Shown here one piece after another: positions 31,670 to 38,982 of a stretch of DNA of 49,222 nt (the first letter of the stretch is position 1; every line of letters begins with the position of its first letter). This DNA comes from a virus. The notes below the pieces were generated by a model. It had not been told where the DNA came from. It ran no database searches and was given only the letters and a program-made list of their open reading frames with translations. The position numbers were made by a program, and so were the translations under genes. The stretch is taken from positions 1 to 49,222 of IMG/VR virus record IMGVR_UViG_3300033183_000010, one strand, 5' to 3'.

Positions 31670-32035
31670 ATGGCTAAAACTTATGAAGGTAATCTTAATC
31701 TGGCGTTCAACAAATCTACTGGTTTGCTTTATCTGCAACCCTCTGATGATGGCAAGTATAACGCCACCAATATCATGGAACTTGTAGCGTCTGCTATGGC
31801 GTTCTGTGATTCCAACCCTAAAGCGGCGTTTAATCGTTGGGACTTTTACATCCCCAATGTAAACCAAGAACTAGACCGTGAGTCTAAAGCGCTTCCTCAA
31901 TCCAAAGTTAAGGACGCTATTGACCGTGGTGATGTCGCTACTCTAGGCGTTGGTAAATGGGGCAAGCCTAAAGTCACCATTGCAGGTGAAGTTAGACACA
32001 TCAAGAAAGCGGATGACAATATTGTCCTGCTGTAA
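31670..32035 (+). CDS. Small early protein, paralogue of 30268-30630
   Basis: A 121-aa protein with GGAGG 8 nt before ATG. It shares the EGN-N…STG, DGKYNATN, RWDFYIPNVNQEL, GKWGKP and DDNIVLL segments with the product of 30268-30630. It is expressed from its own promoter beside the TATCTA cluster and followed by its own terminator, so it is probably separately controlled. No domain recognised. Candidates include a DNA-binding or host-takeover protein. Confidence 0.7.
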   Translation: MAKTYEGNLNLAFNKSTGLLYLQPSDDGKYNATNIMELVASAMAFCDSNPKAAFNRWDFYIPNVNQELDRESKALPQSKVKDAIDRGDVATLGVGKWGKPKVTIAGEVRHIKKADDNIVLL

Positions 32036-32043
32036 TGTTAATC

Positions 32044-32075
32044 AGGGAGCGTCACTAAGTGGCGTTCCCTTTTTG
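32044..32075 (+). terminator. Rho-independent terminator
   Basis: A 12-bp stem with two G-U pairs (arms 32044-32055 and 32059-32070), TAA loop, followed by TTTT. It lies 8 nt after the stop codon. Confidence 0.8.
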
Positions 32076-32108
32076 TGTTCTCTAATCATGCAATCTAGTG
32101 AGGTCTTT

Positions 32109-32267
32109 ATGCAGAAAGTTTACTTGTCCCAAACTCAGTCGGGTATATACGGCTACTTTACAGGTGGGTTCCTAGTGTGGAACTTGACACCTGCTGAGTA
32201 TGCCAAGCCTGTCGAGTGGCACATAACCAACTGTTCTAAGAGGGGGTGGATGTATGTCAGTCGTTGA
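32109..32267 (+). CDS. Small hypothetical protein
   Basis: A 52-aa frame from ATG 32109 with AGTGAGG about 6 nt upstream. It is aromatic (YLSQTQSGIYGYFTGGFLVW) and ends in KRGWMYVSR. It overlaps the next gene by 14 nt. Function unknown. Confidence 0.5.
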   Translation: MQKVYLSQTQSGIYGYFTGGFLVWNLTPAEYAKPVEWHITNCSKRGWMYVSR

Positions 32268-32460
32268 GTGTGTTCGTTGTAGCGGCGAGGTTCATCCTCG
32301 CCGTTCAGCATTGGGTTATGACACCTGTCTAGTCTGCGGTGAGGTTATAGCACGGAAGCGTGTATACACTGTCGCCCCAATGCACAAATCCAACTATATG
32401 CTTTTCACTAATCCTGAGGATTTGAAAGGTATCAATAACAAGGGAGGTAATGTCCGATGA
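32254..32460 (+). CDS. Small zinc-ribbon protein
   Basis: A 68-aa protein with two Cys pairs, CVRC and CLVC, separated by about 18 residues (with ECVRCSGEVHPRRSALGYDT), as in a zinc ribbon. DksA/TraR-like regulators and small phage zinc proteins have this layout, but no closer match is claimed. GGGGG lies upstream of its ATG inside the preceding frame. Confidence 0.6.
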   Translation: MSVVECVRCSGEVHPRRSALGYDTCLVCGEVIARKRVYTVAPMHKSNYMLFTNPEDLKGINNKGGNVR

Positions 32461-32558
32461 AACTCAGCACTAAGTTCATGTGGATTCTGTATTGCATTAT
32501 CGCTTCGGCGTTAGTGTCTTACTTAGACATCCACTTTGGATGGGGGCTATTCCAGTGA
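32457..32558 (+). CDS. Very small membrane protein
   Basis: A 33-aa frame with GGGAGG about 10 nt before its ATG, overlapping the previous stop. It is nearly all one hydrophobic segment (WILYCIIASALVSYL). It overlaps the following GTG-start gene by 4 nt (GTGA). The pair may act as a small membrane complex. Inferred. Confidence 0.45.
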   Translation: MKLSTKFMWILYCIIASALVSYLDIHFGWGLFQ

Positions 32559-32737
32559 GGAAGGCTCTCGAAATAATCGGAGGGCTACTGCTATGCGTAG
32601 CGGTAGGCTTTCTTATCGCTTTCACACTAATCAACTTCATGTTGGGGTGTGAGACATGGGATGAGTCGTTGTGGACTGAAACGAACTCATGCGTAACTTT
32701 AACACACATATGGGAAGGAGTAACTAACCATGAATAA
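32555..32737 (+). CDS. Small membrane protein
   Basis: A 60-aa protein with a GTG start overlapping the preceding TGA. One membrane segment (about residues 6-30, IIGGLLLCVAVGFLIAFTL) precedes a polar tail with two Cys. Function unknown. Confidence 0.5.
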   Translation: MRKALEIIGGLLLCVAVGFLIAFTLINFMLGCETWDESLWTETNSCVTLTHIWEGVTNHE

Positions 32738-32918
32738 GTCCGCACTGAAACTCTTTATGCTTCGATACATTAAGAGTGGAGCAATCGTAACTGGAGATGA
32801 TGGTAAGCCATTATTCTTCAGCCATAAGGGAGCCGCTAAGGCTGTCCGCACTAAGGACATGAAGGTGTCCTTTGGCCCTGACCATCACAAATTCAACGCT
32901 CATCGGGAGGTAATGTAA
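32730..32918 (+). CDS. Small hypothetical protein preceding MoxR gene
   Basis: A 62-aa basic protein (LFMLRYIKSGAIVTGDDGKP, FFSHKGAAKAVRT). AAGGAG lies upstream of ATG. Its end overlaps the ATPase gene (TAATG), so the two are translationally coupled. No domain identified; it may be part of the MoxR operon. Confidence 0.5.
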   Translation: MNKSALKLFMLRYIKSGAIVTGDDGKPLFFSHKGAAKAVRTKDMKVSFGPDHHKFNAHREVM

Positions 32919-33913
32919 TGCGAGCCGAACTTGTAAAACAAACAATTAAGGATTTATTTCCTACTAAACGAGCCTTGTCTATCATCGGCGCTCCAGGTGG
33001 CGGTAAGACAACACTCGTGAGAACTGCTTCTCAGGAGATGGACATTGGCTACATCGAGAAGCATATGCCAACCATGCTTGTAGAGGACTTCGGTATCCCC
33101 GATGTTGCCACTGCTAGCGATAAGTTTGGCTACAAGATACCCGAATGGTATCCCGCTGAAGGTCGGGATGATATACCTGACGAGGGTATTCTCTGCTTCG
33201 ATGACCGTAACCAAGCAGGTAATGACTTGCAGAAAGTGCTAGCCAATATTCAACAGGCTAGAACATTGCATGGTGTGCCACTCAAAGCAGGGTGGATGGT
33301 CATCTCTACTGGCAACAGACAAGAGGACAGAGCAGGTGCTAACCGTGTTCTATCTCACCTTGCTAACCGTGAGACTGTCATCGAACTTGACACTCACCTT
33401 GATGACTCAACCAAGTGGATGATTGAGAACGATGTAGCCCCTGAGGTAGTGTCGTTCATTCGCTTCCGTCCTAATCTGCTACATGATTTCGATCCTCAGC
33501 GTGACCAGAATCCAACGCCTCGTTCATGGGTCGAGGGTGTGAGCGCAGTGCTTGGCGTAGTCAGTCCCGATGCTGAATACGAGTGCTTCAAGGGTGCTGT
33601 AGGTGAAGGTGCGGCGGCAGAATTTGTGGGCTTTGTCCGCATCTATCGCAAACTTCCTAACCCCGACAATATCATTATGAACCCTACTACTGCTGAGGTT
33701 CCTGATGACCCTGCTACTCTGTATGCACTGTCTGGTGCAATCGCAGAGCGAGCAACTGAGAGTAACTTTGAGCGTGTCTGCACTTATGCAGAGCGTATGC
33801 CCCCTGAGTTCTCTGTCTTATCGGTGTCGTATGCGGCTCGTAAGAAACCAGAATTGGCTTCGACGCAAGCGTTCACTAAGTGGGCAATCAACCATCAAGA
33901 TGTCTTGTTCTAA
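32918..33913 (+). CDS. MoxR-type AAA+ ATPase
   Basis: A 331-aa protein. Walker A GAPGGGKT (24-31), Walker B ILCFDDR (91-97), sensor STGNRQEDRAG (130-140) and the arginine-rich region after it fit the MoxR/CobS branch of AAA+ ATPases. These act with VWA proteins as chelatase-like or protein-remodelling machines. The partner genes follow directly: DUF3150 and a metallopeptidase-VWA protein. Substrate unknown. Confidence 0.85.
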   Translation: MRAELVKQTIKDLFPTKRALSIIGAPGGGKTTLVRTASQEMDIGYIEKHMPTMLVEDFGIPDVATASDKFGYKIPEWYPAEGRDDIPDEGILCFDDRNQAGNDLQKVLANIQQARTLHGVPLKAGWMVISTGNRQEDRAGANRVLSHLANRETVIELDTHLDDSTKWMIENDVAPEVVSFIRFRPNLLHDFDPQRDQNPTPRSWVEGVSAVLGVVSPDAEYECFKGAVGEGAAAEFVGFVRIYRKLPNPDNIIMNPTTAEVPDDPATLYALSGAIAERATESNFERVCTYAERMPPEFSVLSVSYAARKKPELASTQAFTKWAINHQDVLF

Positions 33914-33926
33914 TACGGAGGTAACT

Positions 33927-34778
33927 ATGAAACTATCAGACAAAGCATTACTCGTTCAGCTGTCCATCTCACAATGGACTGCTCGTAAATACGACAAGAG
34001 AGCCACCGAACAGGTGGCCTCTGCAAACTCTGCGGTCAATGCGGCAGGTAGATACAACAAGTCTCTGCTTCCCATGAATGACTTTCTGTCCAATGTTCAC
34101 CAGAAGTCTACGCTTATCCGCAAGAAATACTACGCCAATACCCTACCGTGGGGTATTGATGGCACTCAGATATTGCCAAGCGCAAACTATCTTGCCTTTA
34201 TGAATGAGTTCCGCAAGGAAAAGTATGAATGGCAGATGATTGTCAATCAATTCTTGGCTGAGTATGAGTCGCTCAAGTTTGACGCTCAGCGATTGCTAGG
34301 CAATCTATACAGTGACACGGACTATCCATCCAAAGATGAGATTGCTTCCAAGTTCAACATGGACATGGCGATTATGCCTGTGCCAAGCGGTGACTTCCGT
34401 GTCGATATTGCCGATGAGGAACTTGCTCGTATCACTTCCGATGTTGAAGCACGAGTTCAAGACGCGGCTCAGAGTGCAATGGATGAGGCATGGAAGCGAC
34501 TGCATGAGCGAGTTCAGCACATGGCTGAGAAACTTGCTGACCCTGCGGCTGTATTCCGTGACACTCTGGTCGAGAATACCAGAGAAATATGTTCTGTCCT
34601 GTCGAGACTGAACTTCACTGATGATCCTAACCTTGAGGCTATGCGTCTTGAGGTGGAGCAATCGCTGACTAAACACCACCCCGATGCACTTCGTAATGAC
34701 CCTGACTTACGCCGTAACAAAGCGGCTGAAGCCAACGATATTATGAAGCGTATGGGTGCATTTATGGGGAGTAACTAA
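33927..34778 (+). CDS. DUF3150 family protein
   Basis: 283 aa from ATG 33927, chosen because CGGAGG lies about 6 nt upstream; the longer frame begins inside the ATPase gene. The N-terminus (LVQLSISQWTARKYDKRATE) and NTLPWGIDGTQILP are typical of DUF3150. The family is usually found between MoxR ATPase and VWA genes, as here. It is long and helical and may be an adaptor between the two. The function of the family is not known. Confidence 0.75.
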   Translation: MKLSDKALLVQLSISQWTARKYDKRATEQVASANSAVNAAGRYNKSLLPMNDFLSNVHQKSTLIRKKYYANTLPWGIDGTQILPSANYLAFMNEFRKEKYEWQMIVNQFLAEYESLKFDAQRLLGNLYSDTDYPSKDEIASKFNMDMAIMPVPSGDFRVDIADEELARITSDVEARVQDAAQSAMDEAWKRLHERVQHMAEKLADPAAVFRDTLVENTREICSVLSRLNFTDDPNLEAMRLEVEQSLTKHHPDALRNDPDLRRNKAAEANDIMKRMGAFMGSN

Positions 34779-34981
34779 TGACCTTAGATGAAATCGAGAA
34801 ACTATGGCAGACACGCAAGTCTGCTATGAATGTCTGGCATGACCGTATGCACGAGATGCCTACGCACTCACTCATTGCCTTAGTGCTTGAGTATATGCCG
34901 CTAGGCACTGCGCTTAGTTTGCTAGCCGAGATTGATAAGGACATTAAAGAGTCACAGGAGGATGACAATGGAACTGACTAA
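34778..34981 (+). CDS. Small helical protein in MoxR-VWA operon
   Basis: A 67-aa protein, TAATG-coupled to the DUF3150 gene and overlapping the VWA gene by 14 nt. Mostly helical (ALVLEYMPLGTALSLLAEID) with an acidic C-terminus. No domain known. Confidence 0.5.
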   Translation: MTLDEIEKLWQTRKSAMNVWHDRMHEMPTHSLIALVLEYMPLGTALSLLAEIDKDIKESQEDDNGTD

Positions 34982-36065
34982 ACGACTCAGCAAAGCCAAG
35001 ACTGCATTGGTTCTTGAGCATCCGTTCATCGGCAATGTTGCCATGAATATGCCGTTCAAGATATGTGAAGATGTTCCTACTGCCGCAACTAACGGCAAGC
35101 AGGTCGTCTTTAATCCTGATTTCTGTGAAGCGTTGAATGATGAGGAGCTAAAGTTCCTCATCGCTCACGAATGTATGCACCCTATGTTGGAGCATAACTT
35201 CCGCAGACAAAGCCGTGACCCTCGTAAGTGGAATCAAGCGGCAGATTATGTCATCAACAAACTGTTGGTAGACGAACACATTGGCAAGATGCCTGACTGT
35301 GGTCTGCTCAGTGATGACATTTACAATGCAGGTAATGGCACAAGTGATGGCATCTACAATATCCTGCCCGATACTCAAGACGGTGACAATGACCCACTTG
35401 ATGACTGTCAAGATGGCGAGGGTTCACCTGCCGAACTAGAACAACAGGCGGCAGAGTGGAAGGTAAAGGTTGCTCAAGCGGCACAAGCCGCCAAGATGAT
35501 GGGCAAGATGAGCGCAGGTCTTGAGCGCATGGTCGATGACATACTACAGCCTAAGGTTCATTGGGCTGATGTGCTTCAGAACTTTGTCATCAAGCAACGC
35601 ACTGATGACCGTTCATTTGCAAGACCTAACCGCAGGTTCATACAGCAAGGTATGTATCTGCCAAGCATTACAGGCGAGGCTCTTGGTGAAATGGCGTTCT
35701 GTGTGGACTGCTCTGGTTCGATTGGGCAAGATGAAATCAACCAGTATGCCGCAGAGATTGTCAAGGTTCAGCAAGACCATCATCCTCTCAAGTTACACAT
35801 CATCTACTTCGACTCTGAAGTATCCCACTATGATGCGTATGAGCAGGGTGAAGCACCTGTAATCAAACCACATGGCGGTGGTGGCACTGCGTTCAGTCCA
35901 GTCTTTCAGTTCATGCGTGACAAGGATATTAACCCTGTCGCTTGTGTGTTCCTGACTGACCTGTGCTGTAACGACTTCGGTGACGCACCAGAATATCCTG
36001 TGCTGTGGGTATCTACTCACAGTGATGAAGCACCATTCGGTGAAGTAGTAAAGATGGAGGTATAA
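34968..36065 (+). CDS. Metallopeptidase-like (DUF2201) plus VWA domain protein
   Basis: A 365-aa protein. The start is ATG 34968, since AGGAGG (34956-34961) lies 6 nt before it and directly abuts the ATG at 34962. Residues 67-71 are a zinc-protease motif HECMH in AHECMHPMLEH. The middle is acidic (DGDNDPLDD…) and helical. The C-terminal VWA domain has MIDAS VDCSGSI (246-252, DxSxS) and a GGGTAF stretch near residue 305. These proteins partner with MoxR ATPases. Whether the HExxH site is an active peptidase is not known. Confidence 0.8.
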   Translation: MELTKRLSKAKTALVLEHPFIGNVAMNMPFKICEDVPTAATNGKQVVFNPDFCEALNDEELKFLIAHECMHPMLEHNFRRQSRDPRKWNQAADYVINKLLVDEHIGKMPDCGLLSDDIYNAGNGTSDGIYNILPDTQDGDNDPLDDCQDGEGSPAELEQQAAEWKVKVAQAAQAAKMMGKMSAGLERMVDDILQPKVHWADVLQNFVIKQRTDDRSFARPNRRFIQQGMYLPSITGEALGEMAFCVDCSGSIGQDEINQYAAEIVKVQQDHHPLKLHIIYFDSEVSHYDAYEQGEAPVIKPHGGGGTAFSPVFQFMRDKDINPVACVFLTDLCCNDFGDAPEYPVLWVSTHSDEAPFGEVVKMEV

Positions 36066-36067
36066 CA

Positions 36068-36745
36068 ATGGCTACTGTAAGATTTTCCGACACACTTAAA
36101 GACACAATCCGCACCAATGCTAAGTTGATGTTCAAGCAGAACATCGACAAGGCTAAGGCGGATGTGCCTTCACACTGGGCTGATAAGATGTATCAGTCCT
36201 TCTTCCCTGCTGATGACATCGCTAAGTTCAATGCACTTCCTGACTATGTGATGGACAGTAAGGATTCCATTGAGTTCATGGGATTCCACAATGCACCTGA
36301 TGATGTATTCCAGACTGGTTGCCATAAGCAAGACGCATACAAATGTGATGAGGTTCGGCTAGAGTTCAGCAAGACTATGCGTTGGCCTGTTAAATTCGAT
36401 GAGAGTATCACTGGCTACAAGAATAGTTGGCGGACAGGCACTGCTGACTACAACGATAGTCGGTGGGCGTGGCTAGTCCCTGAGTTCAAAGAGTATGTGC
36501 GTGGCATATTCGAGCAGGAAGCTAAACAAAAGGCTTTCCTTGAAGGTGTAAACAAACTCATGGAAACATATTCCACGTTAGCACCTGCACTCAAAGCATG
36601 GCCTGCTCTATGGGATTTGCTAGACGATGACACCAAAGAGCGACACAAGAAGATTGTCGAGCGTAAGAAGAAAGACACCGATGAGATTGGTGTTGATCTC
36701 AACAGCATGACTGCGGCTGTAACATTTTCCAAACTGACACGATAA
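36068..36745 (+). CDS. Hypothetical protein of MoxR-VWA operon
   Basis: A 225-aa protein, GGAGG 7 nt before ATG. Charged and aromatic (AWLVPEFKEYVRGIFEQEA). The N-terminus recalls phage nucleotide-modification-associated domain 5 proteins only faintly, so no function is assigned. It directly follows the VWA gene, 2 nt after its stop. Confidence 0.5.
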   Translation: MATVRFSDTLKDTIRTNAKLMFKQNIDKAKADVPSHWADKMYQSFFPADDIAKFNALPDYVMDSKDSIEFMGFHNAPDDVFQTGCHKQDAYKCDEVRLEFSKTMRWPVKFDESITGYKNSWRTGTADYNDSRWAWLVPEFKEYVRGIFEQEAKQKAFLEGVNKLMETYSTLAPALKAWPALWDLLDDDTKERHKKIVERKKKDTDEIGVDLNSMTAAVTFSKLTR

Positions 36746-36755
36746 GGAGTTAATA

Positions 36756-37655
36756 ATGAGTTGGTTAAAACCACAACATCGCACCATCTTAAACTATCAA
36801 CAGGCAGATAGTCTCTGGTCTAAGGTGCGTAGCCCTGCAAAGGGTAAGCCTGTAACTGGTTGGCTAAGAATGTTCAAGGAAGGTGATGACTTCCTATTCA
36901 AGATGACAGGCTATGGCTCAGTCGATTTATGTCGGCTGTCGCCTGACAACAGGTTGACGTTTGTTGCCCCTGCCGAGTCTGTATACGGTCAGGCTCAGAC
37001 CTTAGTGTCCTCGTTACACCGTTGGCTACCATTCACAATGATGCGACACCGCAAGGGTTTATATCGTATCGCAGGCACTCAACTTGTAATCAAGCGCATG
37101 AACGAGATGGGAGCTAAGGACAACGAGGAAACCTATAACTACAGATACTCTAATGGGTCAATGTCAGCATACGGATACTACACCCCAGTGATGAAACAAC
37201 AAGCCTACTACTTTGAAGGTATTGAGTTCGACATTGTGAACGGTGAGTGTCTCAATCCACAGCCAGATATAAAGCTAATCGAGAAACCAGAGGAGCGCAA
37301 GCAATGGCGCAGAGCATTGGCTAACTTCAAGCGTGGTATCAAGGCTCGTGTCAGAGTCCATGCTTTCGATGGCATCATTGATGAGATGTGGTCAGAGCGC
37401 AACCAGACTAACCGATGGGATTGGCAGCAACCACAGTGGGAGTCAAAGCAATGGCTAGACTTGCTCGAACATAGCATCCGCTACAACGAGTTCCCACAAG
37501 AACTTCTCAAAGGTCTGGCTCAGACGACATCGACAGGCTACTACATGAGTAACAAGCCTGAGGGTAGCGATGTTCTCAAAGCCCTAGACTATGTCTGCAA
37601 CAACAACAGTATCGAACTGCGTAGACGGTTCGATGTATTCGAGTCAGAGAAGTAA
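36756..37655 (+). CDS. Hypothetical protein, marine-phage type
   Basis: A 299-aa basic, Trp/Tyr-rich protein (WLKPQHRTILNYQQA; HRWLPFTMMRHRKGLYRI). AAGGAG lies about 8 nt before ATG. No motif recognised. Large size and conserved operon position between the VWA system and the Ntn hydrolase suggest a partner in that module. Inferred. Confidence 0.5.
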   Translation: MSWLKPQHRTILNYQQADSLWSKVRSPAKGKPVTGWLRMFKEGDDFLFKMTGYGSVDLCRLSPDNRLTFVAPAESVYGQAQTLVSSLHRWLPFTMMRHRKGLYRIAGTQLVIKRMNEMGAKDNEETYNYRYSNGSMSAYGYYTPVMKQQAYYFEGIEFDIVNGECLNPQPDIKLIEKPEERKQWRRALANFKRGIKARVRVHAFDGIIDEMWSERNQTNRWDWQQPQWESKQWLDLLEHSIRYNEFPQELLKGLAQTTSTGYYMSNKPEGSDVLKALDYVCNNNSIELRRRFDVFESEK

Positions 37656-37867
37656 TGAAGTTTATCAAAGCGAAACACCCAGACTGCACTAAGTGCGGTG
37701 AGATGACCAAGCATACGCATTGGGGTAAAGGCCCATTCAAACACATGAAAGCCTTTAGTGTCAGGCAATGCGTCAATAAGAAGTGCGAGTTATATCAAGG
37801 GGTTTCGCTTTGGTATCCCATGAGGGGATGGCTTCATACAGACTCATGGCATAGGAGTGAAGAATGA
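37655..37867 (+). CDS. Small zinc-binding protein
   Basis: A 70-aa protein with a CTKCG…C-x4-C pattern (HPDCTKCGEMTKHTHWGKG, then RQCVNKKCELYQG), as in a single zinc ribbon with several His. TAATG coupling to the previous gene and ATGA to the next indicates one translational unit. Function unknown. Confidence 0.55.
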   Translation: MKFIKAKHPDCTKCGEMTKHTHWGKGPFKHMKAFSVRQCVNKKCELYQGVSLWYPMRGWLHTDSWHRSEE

Positions 37868-38349
37868 CAGTGATTGTATGGGATGGCGAGTCACTCGCTA
37901 CAGATAGACAGGCTAACGATGGCTCTATGAAATGGGAGTCAGACAAGGCTTGGTATGTTACGCACCCTGAGACTGGTAAGATTTGTATAGTCACAGGCGT
38001 TGGCATACTAGGATACATCATCCAGTTGAGAGATTGGTTTGTCGGTGGATGTAACTGGCAAGCCAGACACGACATGGATATTGCACCATCAATGGCACAG
38101 TTAATCGTTGTAGATGACGAAGGGCTGTGTGTTTACGAAGGCTTTCACGGATACGAAAGCAAGAGAACTTATTCCCCTGTAAGGTTACAAGCACCGATGG
38201 CCTTTGGACATGGTAAAGAATATGCAATGGGAGCGTTAGGCATGGGGGCTACTGCGGCTCAGGCTGTGGCTATCGCTAACGAATATTCTTTACACTGTGG
38301 TAAAGGCGTGGCAGTGTATACTTTACAGGGAGGTGATGAAACTGGATGA
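37864..38349 (+). CDS. HslV/proteasome-like Ntn hydrolase
   Basis: A 161-aa protein. After Met removal the N-terminus would be Thr2 (TVIVWDGESLATDRQ), the nucleophile position of Ntn hydrolases. The GVGILGYI strand and the C-terminal AFGHGKEYAMGALGMGATAA pattern, then AVAIANEYSLHCGKGV, match small phage-coded relatives of HslV/20S proteasome beta subunits. It may be a self-compartmentalising peptidase. No ATPase partner of HslU type is coded nearby, but a MoxR ATPase is 4 kb upstream in the same operon. Confidence 0.75.
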   Translation: MTVIVWDGESLATDRQANDGSMKWESDKAWYVTHPETGKICIVTGVGILGYIIQLRDWFVGGCNWQARHDMDIAPSMAQLIVVDDEGLCVYEGFHGYESKRTYSPVRLQAPMAFGHGKEYAMGALGMGATAAQAVAIANEYSLHCGKGVAVYTLQGGDETG

Positions 38350-38503
38350 TGATTTTTATGAATGGCTCACTTAGTGTCCTTATGAGTGGGAAATTATAAG
38401 TGAAACTAAGGACAAGCTAACAATCATCTTTGGAGGTAAAAGAGATGGCAAGACCGAAGAAAACCAAAGCGGAGAAGGTGTGGGCATACCTTCTCAAAAA
38501 TAA
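38336..38503 (+). pseudogene. Small ORF interrupted by in-frame TAG
   Basis: ATG 38336 has AGGGAGG just before it and encodes KLDDDFYEWLT, then a TAG at 38372-38374. The same frame continues without stop as CPYEWEIISETKDKLTIIFGG and onward to TAA 38503. The joined sequence resembles short phage proteins of the WL…CP type. It could be a nonsense-broken gene or be read through; other genes in the window use TAG as normal stop. The later part overlaps the start of the next gene. Confidence 0.45.
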
Positions 38504-38981
38504 ACTGGCTAGCCCTGCTGAAGTAGCGAAGGCTACTGGTGTGTCTTATGGGTACACTTTCAAACTAATGAAGAAGGTGGGTACACCTAAGGAAGTTATC
38601 GAAGCTGAAGTCGAGAAGGCTAACAGCCCTGATGATTTCCCTAAACCTATGGGTAGGGCTGAGATCCTACAGGAGGCAACACGCCTGACAACAGATGCTC
38701 GTGAGAAAACACACGGCATTATGGCCGATAACCTCGGTTGTATTGCTGACCTCTGGAACGCATACCTCAAGGGTAAGCATCACGAACTAGATGCAAGTGA
38801 CGTTGCTCTGATGATGACACTGGTCAAGGTATCTCGTGCTAAAAACAATCCATGTCATGCAGACAACTGGGTAGATGGCGCAGGTTATATGGCTTGCGGT
38901 GGAGAAATTGGTACAGAGAACGTCGAATACGCAGACTTGACCGATGAAAAGCTACCACTGGCAGAAGGACAGGGTCTGTAA
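38445..38981 (+). CDS. DUF6378-type protein with N-terminal winged helix
   Basis: 178 aa from ATG 38445 (GGAGG about 8 nt upstream; the TTG at 38430 is rejected). Residues 1-55 look like a winged-helix (KVWAYLLKNKLASPAEVAKA, TGVSYGYTFKLMKK). Residues 75-165 follow the DUF6378 pattern: ILQEATRLTTDAREKTHG, LWNAYLKGK, ASDVALMMTLVKVSRAK and DNWVDGAGYMACGGE. The domain is common in phages, perhaps related to nucleotide pools; this is not established. It precedes the DNA polymerase by 1 nt. Confidence 0.65.
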   Translation: MARPKKTKAEKVWAYLLKNKLASPAEVAKATGVSYGYTFKLMKKVGTPKEVIEAEVEKANSPDDFPKPMGRAEILQEATRLTTDAREKTHGIMADNLGCIADLWNAYLKGKHHELDASDVALMMTLVKVSRAKNNPCHADNWVDGAGYMACGGEIGTENVEYADLTDEKLPLAEGQGL

Positions 38982-38982
38982 C

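Noticed and set aside
38944-38982. Longer N-terminus for the DNA polymerase
   Set aside because: The extra 13 residues overlap the previous gene and do not belong to the exonuclease domain, which begins right after ATG 38983.
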